From the NCBI RefSeq assembly GCF_934643405.1, contig NZ_CAKUCL010000075.1, forward strand, positions 1 to 27,699: a DNA stretch of 27,699 bases, written 5' to 3'. Both the position numbers and the translations under genes were made by a program. A model generated the notes under the pieces. That model worked only from the letters and a program-made list of their open reading frames with translations. It did not search any database and had not been told where the DNA came from. How positions within the stretch are numbered: the first letter of the stretch is position 1; each line of letters begins with the position of its first letter. Below, in pieces: positions 15,977 to 23,212 of this stretch. This stretch comes from an uncultured Actinoplanes sp. Its GTDB lineage: Bacteria; Actinomycetota; Actinomycetes; Mycobacteriales; Micromonosporaceae.

Positions 15977-17434
15977 TCAGGTGATGACCGCCGGCGTCCG
16001 CCAGGCCGCCGGACGCGCCCCGAAGTCCAGATCGTGCCGCACGGAGGCGATCCGGCGGACGGCCTCGCCCAGGTCATCCGCCGGAAGCGTGAAGGGCAGG
16101 CGCAGGAAGCGCTCCAGGGTGCCGTCCAGGCCGAACCGCGGTCCGGGCGCCAGCCGCACACCGACGTCCTCGGCGGCCCGGGCCAGCGCGCTGGAGATCG
16201 GCCCGTCCAGCTCGGCCCACAGCATCACGCCGCCGGACGGCACGGTGAAACTCCACTCGGGCAGGTGCGCGCGCAGCTCGGCGACCAGCGCGTCCCGGCG
16301 GGCGCGCAGCTGGGCGCGGCGCGCCGCCACGATCTGCGGCGCCTGGGCCAGCAGACGGACGGCGACGAGCTGCTCCAGGACCGGGCTGGCCATGTCGACC
16401 CCCACCCGGATCGCGGCCAGGCGCTGCACCAGCGGGGCAGATGCCCGTACCCAGCCGATTCTCAAGCCACCCCAGTAGGCCTTGCTCATCCCGCCGATCG
16501 ACACCACCCGGGAATGCCGGTCGAACAGGGCGACGGGCGGGGGCATCGTCGGCGCGTCGAGCGACAGGTCGACGAACGACTCGTCCACCACCAGCTCGGT
16601 GCCGGCCGCGTGCGCCGCGGCGACGAGCCGTTCGCGCAGTCCCGCGTCCATGAGATGTCCGGTGGGGTTGTGGAACTCCGGAATCACGTACGCAAGCCTG
16701 GGCCTGGTCTGGCGCAACGCGCCCAGCAGCATCTCCCCGTCCCAGCCGAACGCGGGGTCGATGCCGTGGGTGTGGACCCGCGCGCGCCGGGCGGAGAGCG
16801 CGGCGAGCGCGTTCGGATAGGTGGGCGCCTCGACCAGCACCGGCGCACCGGCCGGCACGGACAGGCGTACCACCAGGTCCAGGGCCTGCTGCGTGCCGGC
16901 CGTGATCAGGATCTGCGACGGTGAGGTGGGGACGCCGCGGGCGGTGTACGTCGCGGCGACCGCCTCGCGCAGCTCGTCGAGACCGGCCGGGTGGTAGCCG
17001 GCCGTGCCCAGATAGCGCGGCAGGTCGTCGGCGGCCGCCCGGGCCGCGGGGACCAGCTCGACCGGTGCCTTGGAGGCCGCGACGCCCAGGTCGATCACGT
17101 CCTGGTCGTCGCCGGCGGCCCACAGCCCCGAGGTCGCGACGCGATGACCGGTCGGCAGGGTGGTCCAGCTGCCCGCGCCGCGCCGGCTGGTGAGGTGGCC
17201 GGTCTCCCGCAGTGCCCGGTACGCCGCGCTGACCGTGGTGCGGCTGATCGAGAGGGCCTCGGCGAGTTCGCGCTCGGCCGGCATCCGCACGCCGAGCGGC
17301 AGCCGTCCGTCGGCGAGCAGGCCGCGCACCGCGCCAGCGAGAGCGGCGTAGTCCGGGCTCCGGTGACGGCCGGGCAGCGAGTGCCACTGACCCAGCAGAC
17401 GGGCTAATTGGCCCCCTCGTACGGTCGTGGTCAC
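15977..17434 (-). CDS. MocR-type regulator, YczR subgroup
   Basis: This ~485-residue protein has a GntR winged helix (about residues 20-85: MPAERELAEALSISRTTVSAAYRAL) fused to an aminotransferase-like PLP domain. The PLP lysine is in SIGGMSKAYWGGLRIGW, and PEFHNPTGHLMD is also conserved. It is divergent from a YczE-family membrane protein gene, the arrangement that defines the YczR subgroup of MocR regulators (Bacillus yczR/yczE). The GTG at 17434 is preferred because GGAGG lies 5 nt upstream; a GTG at 17440 would leave no spacer. Three ATTGG repeats around the promoter are its likely operators. The sensed metabolite is unknown. Confidence 0.9.
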   Translation of the reverse strand: MTTTVRGGQLARLLGQWHSLPGRHRSPDYAALAGAVRGLLADGRLPLGVRMPAERELAEALSISRTTVSAAYRALRETGHLTSRRGAGSWTTLPTGHRVATSGLWAAGDDQDVIDLGVAASKAPVELVPAARAAADDLPRYLGTAGYHPAGLDELREAVAATYTARGVPTSPSQILITAGTQQALDLVVRLSVPAGAPVLVEAPTYPNALAALSARRARVHTHGIDPAFGWDGEMLLGALRQTRPRLAYVIPEFHNPTGHLMDAGLRERLVAAAHAAGTELVVDESFVDLSLDAPTMPPPVALFDRHSRVVSIGGMSKAYWGGLRIGWVRASAPLVQRLAAIRVGVDMASPVLEQLVAVRLLAQAPQIVAARRAQLRARRDALVAELRAHLPEWSFTVPSGGVMLWAELDGPISSALARAAEDVGVRLAPGPRFGLDGTLERFLRLPFTLPADDLGEAVRRIASVRHDLDFGARPAAWRTPAVIT

Positions 17435-17478
17435 ATCCACCTCCGCGAAATTGGCTCTTTAGCCTCGCATAATTGGCC
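17405..17478. promoter_or_regulatory. Phased ATTGG direct repeats in the yczR-yczE intergenic region
   Basis: ATTGG occurs in the same orientation at 17407-17411, 17450-17454 and 17472-17476, within TAATTGGCC, AAATTGGCT and TAATTGGCC. The spacings are 43 and 22 bp, close to four and two helical turns, so all three lie on one DNA face. A -10-like CATAAT (17468-17473) overlaps the third copy. MocR regulators typically bind direct repeats. The first copy lies inside the yczR coding region. Confidence 0.6.
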
Positions 17479-17484
17479 TTCAGA

Positions 17485-18132
17485 GTGGCAGTCGTGCGGA
17501 TAAGTGGCAACGGAGATCGTCGTCTCACCCGCCGGACGGTCCAGCTGTTCGTCGGGCTGGCGCTGTACGGGGTCAGCATGGCGTTCATGGTCGAGTCGGC
17601 TCTCGGGCTGAACCCGTGGGACGTCTTCCACCAGGGCCTGTCCGAGGTCACCGGGATCAGCTTCGGCTGGGTGGTGATCCTGCTGGGCATCCCGATCCTG
17701 CTGCTCTGGATCCCGCTGCGGCAGCGGCCCGGCTTCGGCACGGTCGCCAACCTGCTGGTCATCGGCTTCGTGGTGGACGGCGCGCTCGCGCTGTTGCCGG
17801 CCGGCGGCACCATCCCGGCACGTGTCGGCTATCTCGTCGGGGGGATCCTGATGAACGGGCTGGCCACCGGCCTCTACATCGGCAGCCGGTTCGGTCCCGG
17901 ACCACGGGACGGGCTGATGACCGGCATCACCGCCCGCTTTCCCCGGCTGTCGATCCGGCTCGTCCGTACGGTGATCGAATTGTCGGTCCTGGGGATCGGA
18001 TTCCTGCTCGGCGGCACGGTGGGCATCGGCACGGTGGCGTACGCGCTGGCGATCGGCCCGCTCGTGCACCTGTTCCTCCCGCTGTGCACGGTCCGGCAAC
18101 CGGAACCGGCCGCGGCGTCCGTTTTGGACTAG
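17485..18132 (+). CDS. YczE/YyaS/YitT family membrane protein
   Basis: This ~215-residue protein has about five membrane helices. The first segment reads QLFVGLALYGVSMAFMVESALGLNPWDVFHQGL, the YczE-family signature. A second conserved stretch, IGSRFGPGPRDGLMTGI, is near residue 130. The family is thought to transport or sense a small molecule; no substrate is established. Its start is uncertain: GTG codons at 17485 and 17494 both lack a ribosome-binding site, and a -10-like CATAAT at 17468-17473 suggests a nearly leaderless mRNA, so I chose 17485. Its regulator is the divergent YczR. The T run after the stop (18135-18140) is followed by only a weak hairpin. Confidence 0.82.
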   Translation: MAVVRISGNGDRRLTRRTVQLFVGLALYGVSMAFMVESALGLNPWDVFHQGLSEVTGISFGWVVILLGIPILLLWIPLRQRPGFGTVANLLVIGFVVDGALALLPAGGTIPARVGYLVGGILMNGLATGLYIGSRFGPGPRDGLMTGITARFPRLSIRLVRTVIELSVLGIGFLLGGTVGIGTVAYALAIGPLVHLFLPLCTVRQPEPAAASVLD

Positions 18133-18158
18133 TGTTTTTTGCACTGCTCGTGCGCTTT

Positions 18159-18230
18159 TGCCGTGCCACCAGGACACAGCTTGGTGATCACCCGGACACA
18201 TTTGCTTCCGGGGTCGGCGGTGGCACGGCA
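18159..18230. promoter_or_regulatory. Structured control region before the small winged-helix gene
   Basis: A perfect 12-bp inverted repeat has TGCCGTGCCACC at 18159-18170 and its reverse complement at 18219-18230. Between the arms are a perfect 10-bp palindrome GGTGATCACC (18183-18192) and the direct repeat GGACACA at 18172-18178 and 18194-18200, 22 bp apart. The right arm overlaps a -10-like CATCAT (18229-18234) set 6 nt before the ATG at 18241. This is operator-like; autoregulation with looping is one possibility. Confidence 0.5.
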
Positions 18231-18240
18231 TCATTGCCGC

Positions 18241-18669
18241 ATGGGGGCCGGGACCTGGCAGTGGAACGACGCTTGGATCTTCGTGTCCGCGGTGATCGCC
18301 GAGCGCATCGAGCGCGACCGCGCGATGGACGCGGCCCTGCCGATCACCGGGGCGAGCCTGGCCGAGGTCCTCGCCGCCGCCGATTTCCTGCACCACACCG
18401 TGCCGAGCCGGGCCGAGCTCGAGGAGTCGATGCGCCGGCTGGCCGGGGCGGGCCTGCTCAACGTCGAGGACGATCTGGTCGAGGTCGCGCCGGCGGGCGA
18501 GCAGTTGTGGCGCACGCGTCCGTTCAGCGGCCTGTCGTCGGCGGTGATGACGTTGCAGGCGCAGCTGAACCGCGCCGCGCTCCCGGGCGACGCCGACTGG
18601 ATCCTGGACGAGCAGACCTACGCGGCGGCCGTGCGCGAATACAGCCACCGCCTGGCCGACGGTCGCTGA
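18241..18669 (+). CDS. Small putative winged-helix DNA-binding protein
   Basis: I do not recognise the family by name. The protein is about 142 residues. The first ~45 are helical (WNDAWIFVSAVIAERIERDRAMDAAL). The segment at about 55-95 (PSRAELEESMRRLAGAGLLNVEDDLVEVAPAGEQLW) has the layout of a winged helix: recognition helix, then a beta hairpin, as in PadR or MarR-like proteins. The C-terminal part may dimerise. I chose the ATG at 18241 since it opens the compact protein and sits 6 nt behind a CATCAT box. An in-frame GTG at 18184 would run through the inverted repeat and is less likely. Composition matches its neighbours. Confidence 0.65.
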   Translation: MGAGTWQWNDAWIFVSAVIAERIERDRAMDAALPITGASLAEVLAAADFLHHTVPSRAELEESMRRLAGAGLLNVEDDLVEVAPAGEQLWRTRPFSGLSSAVMTLQAQLNRAALPGDADWILDEQTYAAAVREYSHRLADGR

Positions 18670-18697
18670 AAGTCAACTGCCGTCTCCGGTACGGCTC

Positions 18698-19459
18698 TCA
18701 ACGAACCGGGTTGCCGGCCGCTCGCAGGCTGTCCTTCACCTCGCCGACGGTCAAGTCTCCGAAGTGGAACACGCTCGCGGCCAGCACCGCGTCCGCCCCC
18801 GCCGCCACCGCCGGCGCGAAGTGCTCCACCTTGCCCGCTCCCCCGCTGGCGATCACCGGGATGTCCACCACGGCCCGCACCGCCTCGATCAGCGCGATGT
18901 CGAAGCCGGCCTTGGTACCGTCCGCGTCCATCGAGTTCAGCAGGATCTCGCCCGCACCCAGCGACGCGACGGTCCGGGCCCACTCGATCGCGTCGAGTCC
19001 CGCGCTGCGCCGGCCGCCGTGGGTGGTGACCTCCCACCCGCTGGGCTGATCGGCCGACCGCCGCACATCCAGCGACAGCACCAGCACCTGGTTGCCGAAC
19101 CGCTGCGCGATCTCCGAGATCAGCGCCGGCCGGCTGATCGCCGCGGTGTTGACCCCGACCTTGTCGGCCCCCGCCCGAAGCAGCACATCGACGTCGTCGA
19201 CCGAACGCACGCCGCCGCCCACGGTCAGCGGGATGAAGACCGACTCGGCCGTGCGTCGCACCACGTCCAGCATCGTGCCGCGGGCGTCCGAGGAGGCGGT
19301 GACGTCGAGAAAGGTCAGCTCGTCGGCCCCCGCGGCGTCATATGCCGCGGCCAGCGCGACGGGGTCGCCCGCGTCCCGCAGGTCGACGAAGTTGACCCCC
19401 TTCACGACCCGCCCCGCGTCCACATCGAGGCAGGGGATCACACGCACCGCAACCGTCAT
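18698..19459 (-). CDS. hisF: Imidazole glycerol phosphate synthase, cyclase subunit HisF
   Basis: This 253-residue TIM barrel, with HisH, converts PRFAR and glutamine-derived ammonia to imidazole glycerol phosphate and AICAR. The catalytic Asp residues are in VIPCLDVDAG near residue 11 and LSLDVRR near 130. Phosphate-binding loops are in TVGGGVRSVDD and IASGGAGKVEHF. The length is typical. It lies on the same strand as the main his operon but is separated from priA by a LysR/EamA pair. A -10-like TAAGGT (19471-19466 on the minus strand) ends 6 nt before the ATG, so hisF seems to have its own leaderless promoter. AAGG within it could also act as a weak ribosome-binding site if a longer mRNA exists. 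Confidence 0.96.
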   Translation of the reverse strand: MTVAVRVIPCLDVDAGRVVKGVNFVDLRDAGDPVALAAAYDAAGADELTFLDVTASSDARGTMLDVVRRTAESVFIPLTVGGGVRSVDDVDVLLRAGADKVGVNTAAISRPALISEIAQRFGNQVLVLSLDVRRSADQPSGWEVTTHGGRRSAGLDAIEWARTVASLGAGEILLNSMDADGTKAGFDIALIEAVRAVVDIPVIASGGAGKVEHFAPAVAAGADAVLAASVFHFGDLTVGEVKDSLRAAGNPVR

Positions 19460-19465
19460 GCACCA

Positions 19466-19471
19466 ACCTTA
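19466..19471 (-). promoter_or_regulatory. -10-like box for leaderless hisF transcription
   Basis: TAAGGT on the minus strand fits TAnnnT and ends 6 nt before the hisF ATG. No clear -35 is visible. It would give hisF a promoter independent of the distant hisD promoter. Confidence 0.45.
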
Positions 19472-19503
19472 TCCAGCGCGAACGGCGATCCCCGCCGCCC
19501 TCC

Positions 19504-20439
19504 TCAGGACCGGCCGTCGATCACCGCGCCGGTTCCGATGCTGGACACCTCGCGCGGGGGGAGTTCGGTGTCCGGGGCGACGCGGGGGCGCACGCGGCCG
19601 GAGGTCAGGCCGAGCAGGATGCCGCCGATCACCAGCGCGCCGCCCGCCACGTCGACGGCGTGGATCTGTTCGCCGAGGAAGAGGGCGGCCGACGCGACGC
19701 CGAAGAAGGGCACCAGCATCGAGAACGGGGCCACGGTCGACGCCCCGTACCGCCGCAGGAGGAAGCCCCAGCCCGCGAACCCCGCGAGCGTCGAGATCAG
19801 CGCGACGTAGAGCAGGGCCCAGGCGGCGTCGAGGTCGGTCGCGCGCAGCGCGGCGAGATCCGCCGATGGCCCGTCGACCAGCAACGACAGCAGGATGAGC
19901 GGTCCGGACGCGACGACCGACACCCAGATCATGAAGCGCAACGTGTCCGGCGGCGAGGCGCGGCGGGTGGCGATGTTCGCCAGGCCCCAGGCCGCGCCCG
20001 CGCCGACGATCAGCAGGAACGCCCCGAGGTTCGCGCCCATCCCGAAGGCCACCACGACGATCCCGGCCAGCGCCACGGCGAGCCCGGCCACCTGCACGAA
20101 GCGCGGCCTCTCCCGCAGCAGCAGCACCGCGAAGATCACCGTGAAGACGGCCTGCCCCTGCAACACCAGCGAGCTCAGCCCGGCCGGCATGCCCGCGGCC
20201 ATCCCGGCGAAGAGCAGCGAGAACTTCGTGACGCCGAGGACCAGGCCGACCGCGACGATCCAGCGCCACGGCACCTGCGGGCGGCCGGCGAAGAACACGG
20301 CCGGGAAGGCGGCCAGCGTGAAACGCAGAGCGTTGAACAGCAGCGGCGGGAAATGGTCCAGCCCGGTCTCGATGACCACAAAGTTGAAGCCCCAGATCGC
20401 CGTCACGAGGACGGCCAGGCCGACGTCACGCGGTTTCAT
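19504..20439 (-). CDS. EamA family (DMT superfamily) transporter
   Basis: This ~311-residue protein has ten predicted membrane helices in two EamA repeats. The first opens with VLVTAIWGFNFVVIETGLDHFPPLLFNALRF, which carries the conserved W(G)xNF and PxxxxxxR features. The second begins near residue 145 (LIVGAGAAWGLANIATRR). A ~35-residue hydrophilic tail follows the last helix. It is probably an amino-acid or metabolite exporter. The ATG at 20439 gives the standard family N-terminus; longer readings upstream run into the divergent LysR gene and are not credible. It forms a divergent LysR-EamA pair across 72 nt and sits between hisF and priA. Confidence 0.88.
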   Translation of the reverse strand: MKPRDVGLAVLVTAIWGFNFVVIETGLDHFPPLLFNALRFTLAAFPAVFFAGRPQVPWRWIVAVGLVLGVTKFSLLFAGMAAGMPAGLSSLVLQGQAVFTVIFAVLLLRERPRFVQVAGLAVALAGIVVVAFGMGANLGAFLLIVGAGAAWGLANIATRRASPPDTLRFMIWVSVVASGPLILLSLLVDGPSADLAALRATDLDAAWALLYVALISTLAGFAGWGFLLRRYGASTVAPFSMLVPFFGVASAALFLGEQIHAVDVAGGALVIGGILLGLTSGRVRPRVAPDTELPPREVSSIGTGAVIDGRS

Positions 20440-20485
20440 GGGTTCAGCCTCGCCGCGCTGGACAGTTAAGCACCAGCGAAAATTG

Positions 20486-20505
20486 CTACAGCGACGATGT
20501 AGTCT
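20486..20505 (+). promoter_or_regulatory. LysR-type dyad and leaderless -10 between eamA-like and lysR-like genes
   Basis: CTACA (20486-20490), 7 nt, TGTAG (20498-20502) form an inverted repeat. TAGTCT (20500-20505) overlaps its right arm and ends 6 nt before the LysR ATG at 20512. Binding there would repress lysR and place a LysR dimer upstream of the divergent EamA gene. Confidence 0.5.
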
Positions 20506-20511
20506 CACTGC

Positions 20512-21429
20512 ATGATTGATCTGGGTCGGTTGCGCGCATTGCACGCCGTGGCCAGCTACGGAACGGTGCTCGCCGCCGGCGATGCGCTGCACTGCACGCC
20601 GTCCGCGGTCTCCCAGCAGCTCGCGAAGCTGGAACGCGAGACCGGCGCCACCCTGGTGGAGAAGGACGGCAGGCGGCTGCGGCTCACCGAGGCGGGCCGG
20701 GTGCTGGCCGCGCACGCCGAACGGGTGCTGTCCACCGTGGACGAAGCCGAGGCGGCGCTGGCCGCCCATCGCGACACGGTGATCGGGCGGCTGACCGTGG
20801 CGGCCTTCGCGACGGCGTGCCGCGCCCTCCTGCCGTACGCGCTGCACCGCCTGGAGAGTGAGCATCCTCAGCTGGCCACCGGCCTCGTCGAGGTCAACCC
20901 GCACGAGGGACTGGACATGCTGCACCGCGGGCACGTCGATCTCGCCGTGCTGGACGACTGGCCGGAGGCGGCCCTGCGGTATCCGACCGGCATCGCGCAC
21001 GTGCCGCTGGGCTGGGACGTCGCCGACCTGGTCGTGCCGAGCGGCCACCGGCTGACCGGCACCACCACGCTGGCGAAGGCGCGCGGCGAGCGGTGGATCT
21101 CGGCGAAGGCCGGCGACATCTGCCACGAGTGGCTGCTGCGGGTGCTGCCCGGCGTGCAACCCGACTTCCACGTCGGCGAGTTCGAGACCCAGCTGACGCT
21201 GATCGCGGCGGGTCTCGGCGTCGCGATGATCCCGCGTCTGGCGCGGCCGGCGGCGCTTCCCGACGGCGTACGCGTCGTGACCGTCACCCCGGAGCCGAAA
21301 CGTCAGGTGGTGCTCGCCTGGCGGGAGGCCGCCGCGGCCCGCCCCGCCATCAGAGCGGCGGAGCGGGCACTACGCGACTCGTTTCAAAGGGCGGCCAGCG
21401 CCTCACGGACGGTGAACGCCCCGGCGTAG
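20512..21429 (+). CDS. LysR family transcriptional regulator
   Basis: This 305-residue protein has an N-terminal winged helix at about residues 3-62 (LGRLRALHAVASYGTVLAAGDALHCTPSAVSQQLAKLERETGA) and a C-terminal substrate-binding-protein-like effector domain from about 90. The C-terminal domain contains the usual AGLGVAMIPRLA stretch near 240. It most likely controls the divergent EamA exporter in response to its substrate. The ATG at 20512 follows a TAGTCT box by 6 nt without a ribosome-binding site, so the mRNA may be leaderless. The last ~15 codons overlap the 3' end of the convergent priA gene by 46 nt. Confidence 0.92.
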   Translation: MIDLGRLRALHAVASYGTVLAAGDALHCTPSAVSQQLAKLERETGATLVEKDGRRLRLTEAGRVLAAHAERVLSTVDEAEAALAAHRDTVIGRLTVAAFATACRALLPYALHRLESEHPQLATGLVEVNPHEGLDMLHRGHVDLAVLDDWPEAALRYPTGIAHVPLGWDVADLVVPSGHRLTGTTTLAKARGERWISAKAGDICHEWLLRVLPGVQPDFHVGEFETQLTLIAAGLGVAMIPRLARPAALPDGVRVVTVTPEPKRQVVLAWREAAAARPAIRAAERALRDSFQRAASASRTVNAPA

Positions 21430-22100
21430 AGCGCCTTCCCGGCGATCACACCCTCGACGCCGATCGGTTCCAGGGTGGCCAGCGCCCGCAGGTCGTCCAG
21501 CGTGGACACGCCGCCGCTGGCGATCACCGGCTTGTCGGTGGCCTCGCAGACCGACCGGAGCAGCTCGAGGTTCGGCCCGCGCATGGTGCCGTCCTTGGTG
21601 ATGTCGGTGACGACGTAACGCGACGCGCCCGCCTTGTCGAGCCGGGCCAGCACCTCGAACAGGTCACCGCCGTCGCGGGTCCAGCCGCGCGCCGACAACG
21701 TACGGCCGCGCACGTCCAGCCCGATGGCCACCCGGTCGCCGTACTCCGCCACCACCCGGTCGCACCACGCCGGGTCCTCCAGCGCCGCGGTGCCGATGTT
21801 GACCCGGGTCGCGCCGGTGGCGAGTGCCCTGGTCAGCGACTCGTCGTCGCGGATCCCGCCGGACAGCTCCACCTTCACGTCGAGGCGGCCCACCACCTCC
21901 GCGAGCAACGCGGCGTTCGAGCCCCGCCCGAAGGCCGCGTCCAGGTCGACCAGGTGCACCCACTCGGCGCCGTCGTTCTGCCAGGCCAGCGCGGCGTCCA
22001 GCGGATCGCCGTACGCCGTCTCGGAACCGGCGGCGCCCTGCACGAGGCGGACGGCTTGACCGTCGGCGACGTCGACGGCCGGCAGCAGGGTCAAGGTCAT
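21384..22100 (-). CDS. priA: PriA: bifunctional HisA/TrpF isomerase
   Basis: This 238-residue TIM barrel isomerises ProFAR to PRFAR in histidine synthesis. In actinobacteria it usually also performs the PRA isomerase step of tryptophan synthesis. The catalytic acid/base Asp residues are in LLPAVDVADGQAVRL (near residue 10) and VVTDITKDGTM (near 170). The loop ARGWTRDGGDLFEVL contains the Trp that in mycobacterial PriA stacks on the second substrate, which favours the bifunctional type. No separate trpF is visible, but the window is too small to prove its absence. AGGGGGA lies about 10 nt upstream of the ATG. It is the last gene of the main his operon. Confidence 0.94.
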   Translation of the reverse strand: MTLTLLPAVDVADGQAVRLVQGAAGSETAYGDPLDAALAWQNDGAEWVHLVDLDAAFGRGSNAALLAEVVGRLDVKVELSGGIRDDESLTRALATGATRVNIGTAALEDPAWCDRVVAEYGDRVAIGLDVRGRTLSARGWTRDGGDLFEVLARLDKAGASRYVVTDITKDGTMRGPNLELLRSVCEATDKPVIASGGVSTLDDLRALATLEPIGVEGVIAGKALYAGAFTVREALAAL

Positions 22101-22115
22101 GTCTTTCAGATCCCC

Positions 22116-22433
22116 CTAAGCTCGCCTGCCGAGCACCACGACCACGAGTGCCGGCAGAGCGAGAACGATGACAACGGTGAGCACCACCCGCAGCGCCAGG
22201 TCGGGCACGAGCAGCCAGATCAGCGCGGCCAGCACCAGCGGCACCACGACGATGCCGATGCGCTGACGACGGTTGCGCCGGTACAGCCGCCCGGACCGGC
22301 CGACGCGCGGGGTGAGCTTGCGGACCACGGCCCGGCGACGGTCCCGCCGCGCCACCTTCCGGGCCCGGGCCGCCTTCTGTTTCTCGAGCGTGGCGGTCCG
22401 CTCGGCGCGCCGGCGCGCCCGTTCCTTCGACAT
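22116..22433 (-). CDS. Small basic two-helix membrane protein inside the his operon
   Basis: This 105-residue protein is of unknown function. Residues 1-58 are very rich in Arg and Lys (it opens MSKERARRRAERTATLEKQK), carry heptad-like helix potential and should face the cytoplasm or bind nucleic acid or acidic lipid. Two hydrophobic helices follow at about 60-78 and 81-101, ending in LGRRA. Its ATG directly abuts the hisH stop (TAG-ATG) and priA follows after 15 nt, so it is co-translated with histidine enzymes. I know of no family function. GC-rich composition and codon use match its neighbours, which supports a real gene rather than an insertion. Confidence 0.8.
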   Translation of the reverse strand: MSKERARRRAERTATLEKQKAARARKVARRDRRRAVVRKLTPRVGRSGRLYRRNRRQRIGIVVVPLVLAALIWLLVPDLALRVVLTVVIVLALPALVVVVLGRRA

Positions 22434-23054
22434 CTACAGCCCGGCCACCCAGTTGCGCAGCAGCGCGTAGCCCGCGTCGGCGGACTTCTCCGGGTGGAAC
22501 TGCGCGACCCCCAGCGAACCCAGCTCGACCACCGCGGCGAACGGCTCGTCGTGGCTGGCGGTGGTCACCTTGGCGCCGGCCTTCCGCAGCAGATCGAGAT
22601 CACTTGCGGCGTACGAATGCACGAAGTAGAACCGGGTGCTCGAATCGAGCCCCGCCAGCAGCGTGGATCCGTCCGCCACGTCGACCGTGTTCCACCCCAT
22701 GTGCGGGATGCGCCGCGCGGTGAGCCGGGTGACCGCGCCGGGCAGCAGCCCCAGGCCTTTCGTCTCGACGCCGTGCTCGACGCCGGTCTCGAAGAAGATC
22801 TGCATGCCCACACAGATGCCGAGCACCGGCTTGCCGGCCGCCACCCGCCCGGCGATCACCGGTCCGGCGCCCAGGTCCTCGATGCCTCTCATGCAGGCCG
22901 CGTACGCCCCGACGCCCGGCACCACCAGGCCGTCCGCCTCGGCCGCCGCCGCAAGATCGCTGGTCACCGTGACGGCGGCGCCGGTACGGGCCACCGCTCT
23001 CTCGGCGCTTCGAAGGTTGCCCGATCCGTAGTCGAGAATGGTCACCGACGGCAT
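22434..23054 (-). CDS. hisH: Imidazole glycerol phosphate synthase, glutaminase subunit HisH
   Basis: This ~206-residue class I glutamine amidotransferase supplies ammonia to HisF. The nucleophile Cys is in GICVGMQIFFE near residue 80. The His-Glu pair of the triad is in QFHPEKS near the C-terminus, and IPHMGWNTV is also conserved. The N-terminus VTILDYGSGNLRS is standard. The ATG at 23054 is chosen for its GGGGGA site 6 nt upstream; a GTG at 23078 would add eight atypical residues. The start overlaps the stop of the 52-codon small gene by one base (TGATG). Confidence 0.96.
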   Translation of the reverse strand: MPSVTILDYGSGNLRSAERAVARTGAAVTVTSDLAAAAEADGLVVPGVGAYAACMRGIEDLGAGPVIAGRVAAGKPVLGICVGMQIFFETGVEHGVETKGLGLLPGAVTRLTARRIPHMGWNTVDVADGSTLLAGLDSSTRFYFVHSYAASDLDLLRKAGAKVTTASHDEPFAAVVELGSLGVAQFHPEKSADAGYALLRNWVAGL

Positions 23055-23212
23055 CAGCTGTCCCCCGGGAGCAACCACGCGACGCCGCCGGCCACGGCCA
23101 GGGCGGCCAGCACGCCGACCAGGCCGATGCTGAACCTCGTGGCGCCGGACTTGACCAGCTGCACCACGCCGCCGACCAGGAAGCCGGCGACGACGAACAG
23201 GACGACGGCCAT
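23054..23212 (-). CDS. 52-residue membrane protein between hisB and hisH
   Basis: A short open frame runs from ATG (23212-23210) to TGA (23056-23054). It encodes MAVVLFVVAGFLVGGVVQLV, then KSGATRFSIGLVGVL and AALAVAGGVAWLLPGDS. That is two hydrophobic helices (about residues 2-20 and 29-48) joined by a short loop with a Lys and an Arg. It is linked by one-base TGATG overlaps to hisB before it and hisH after it, so ribosomes would re-initiate straight through. Without it there would be a 157-nt gap in an otherwise gapless operon. Function unknown; a membrane anchor or small holin-like helper are only guesses. It is easily missed because of its length. Confidence 0.8.
   Translation of the reverse strand: MAVVLFVVAGFLVGGVVQLVKSGATRFSIGLVGVLAALAVAGGVAWLLPGDS

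Noticed and set aside
18135..18160. T run with GCAC-TGCTC-GTGC hairpin after yczE as a terminator
   Set aside because: The stem is only 4 bp and the T run mainly precedes the hairpin, so it is too weak to call.
18139..18240. Upstream extension of the winged-helix gene from TTG 18139 or GTG 18184
   Set aside because: The extension encodes an atypical Cys/His-rich stretch, lacks a ribosome-binding site and runs through the inverted repeats.
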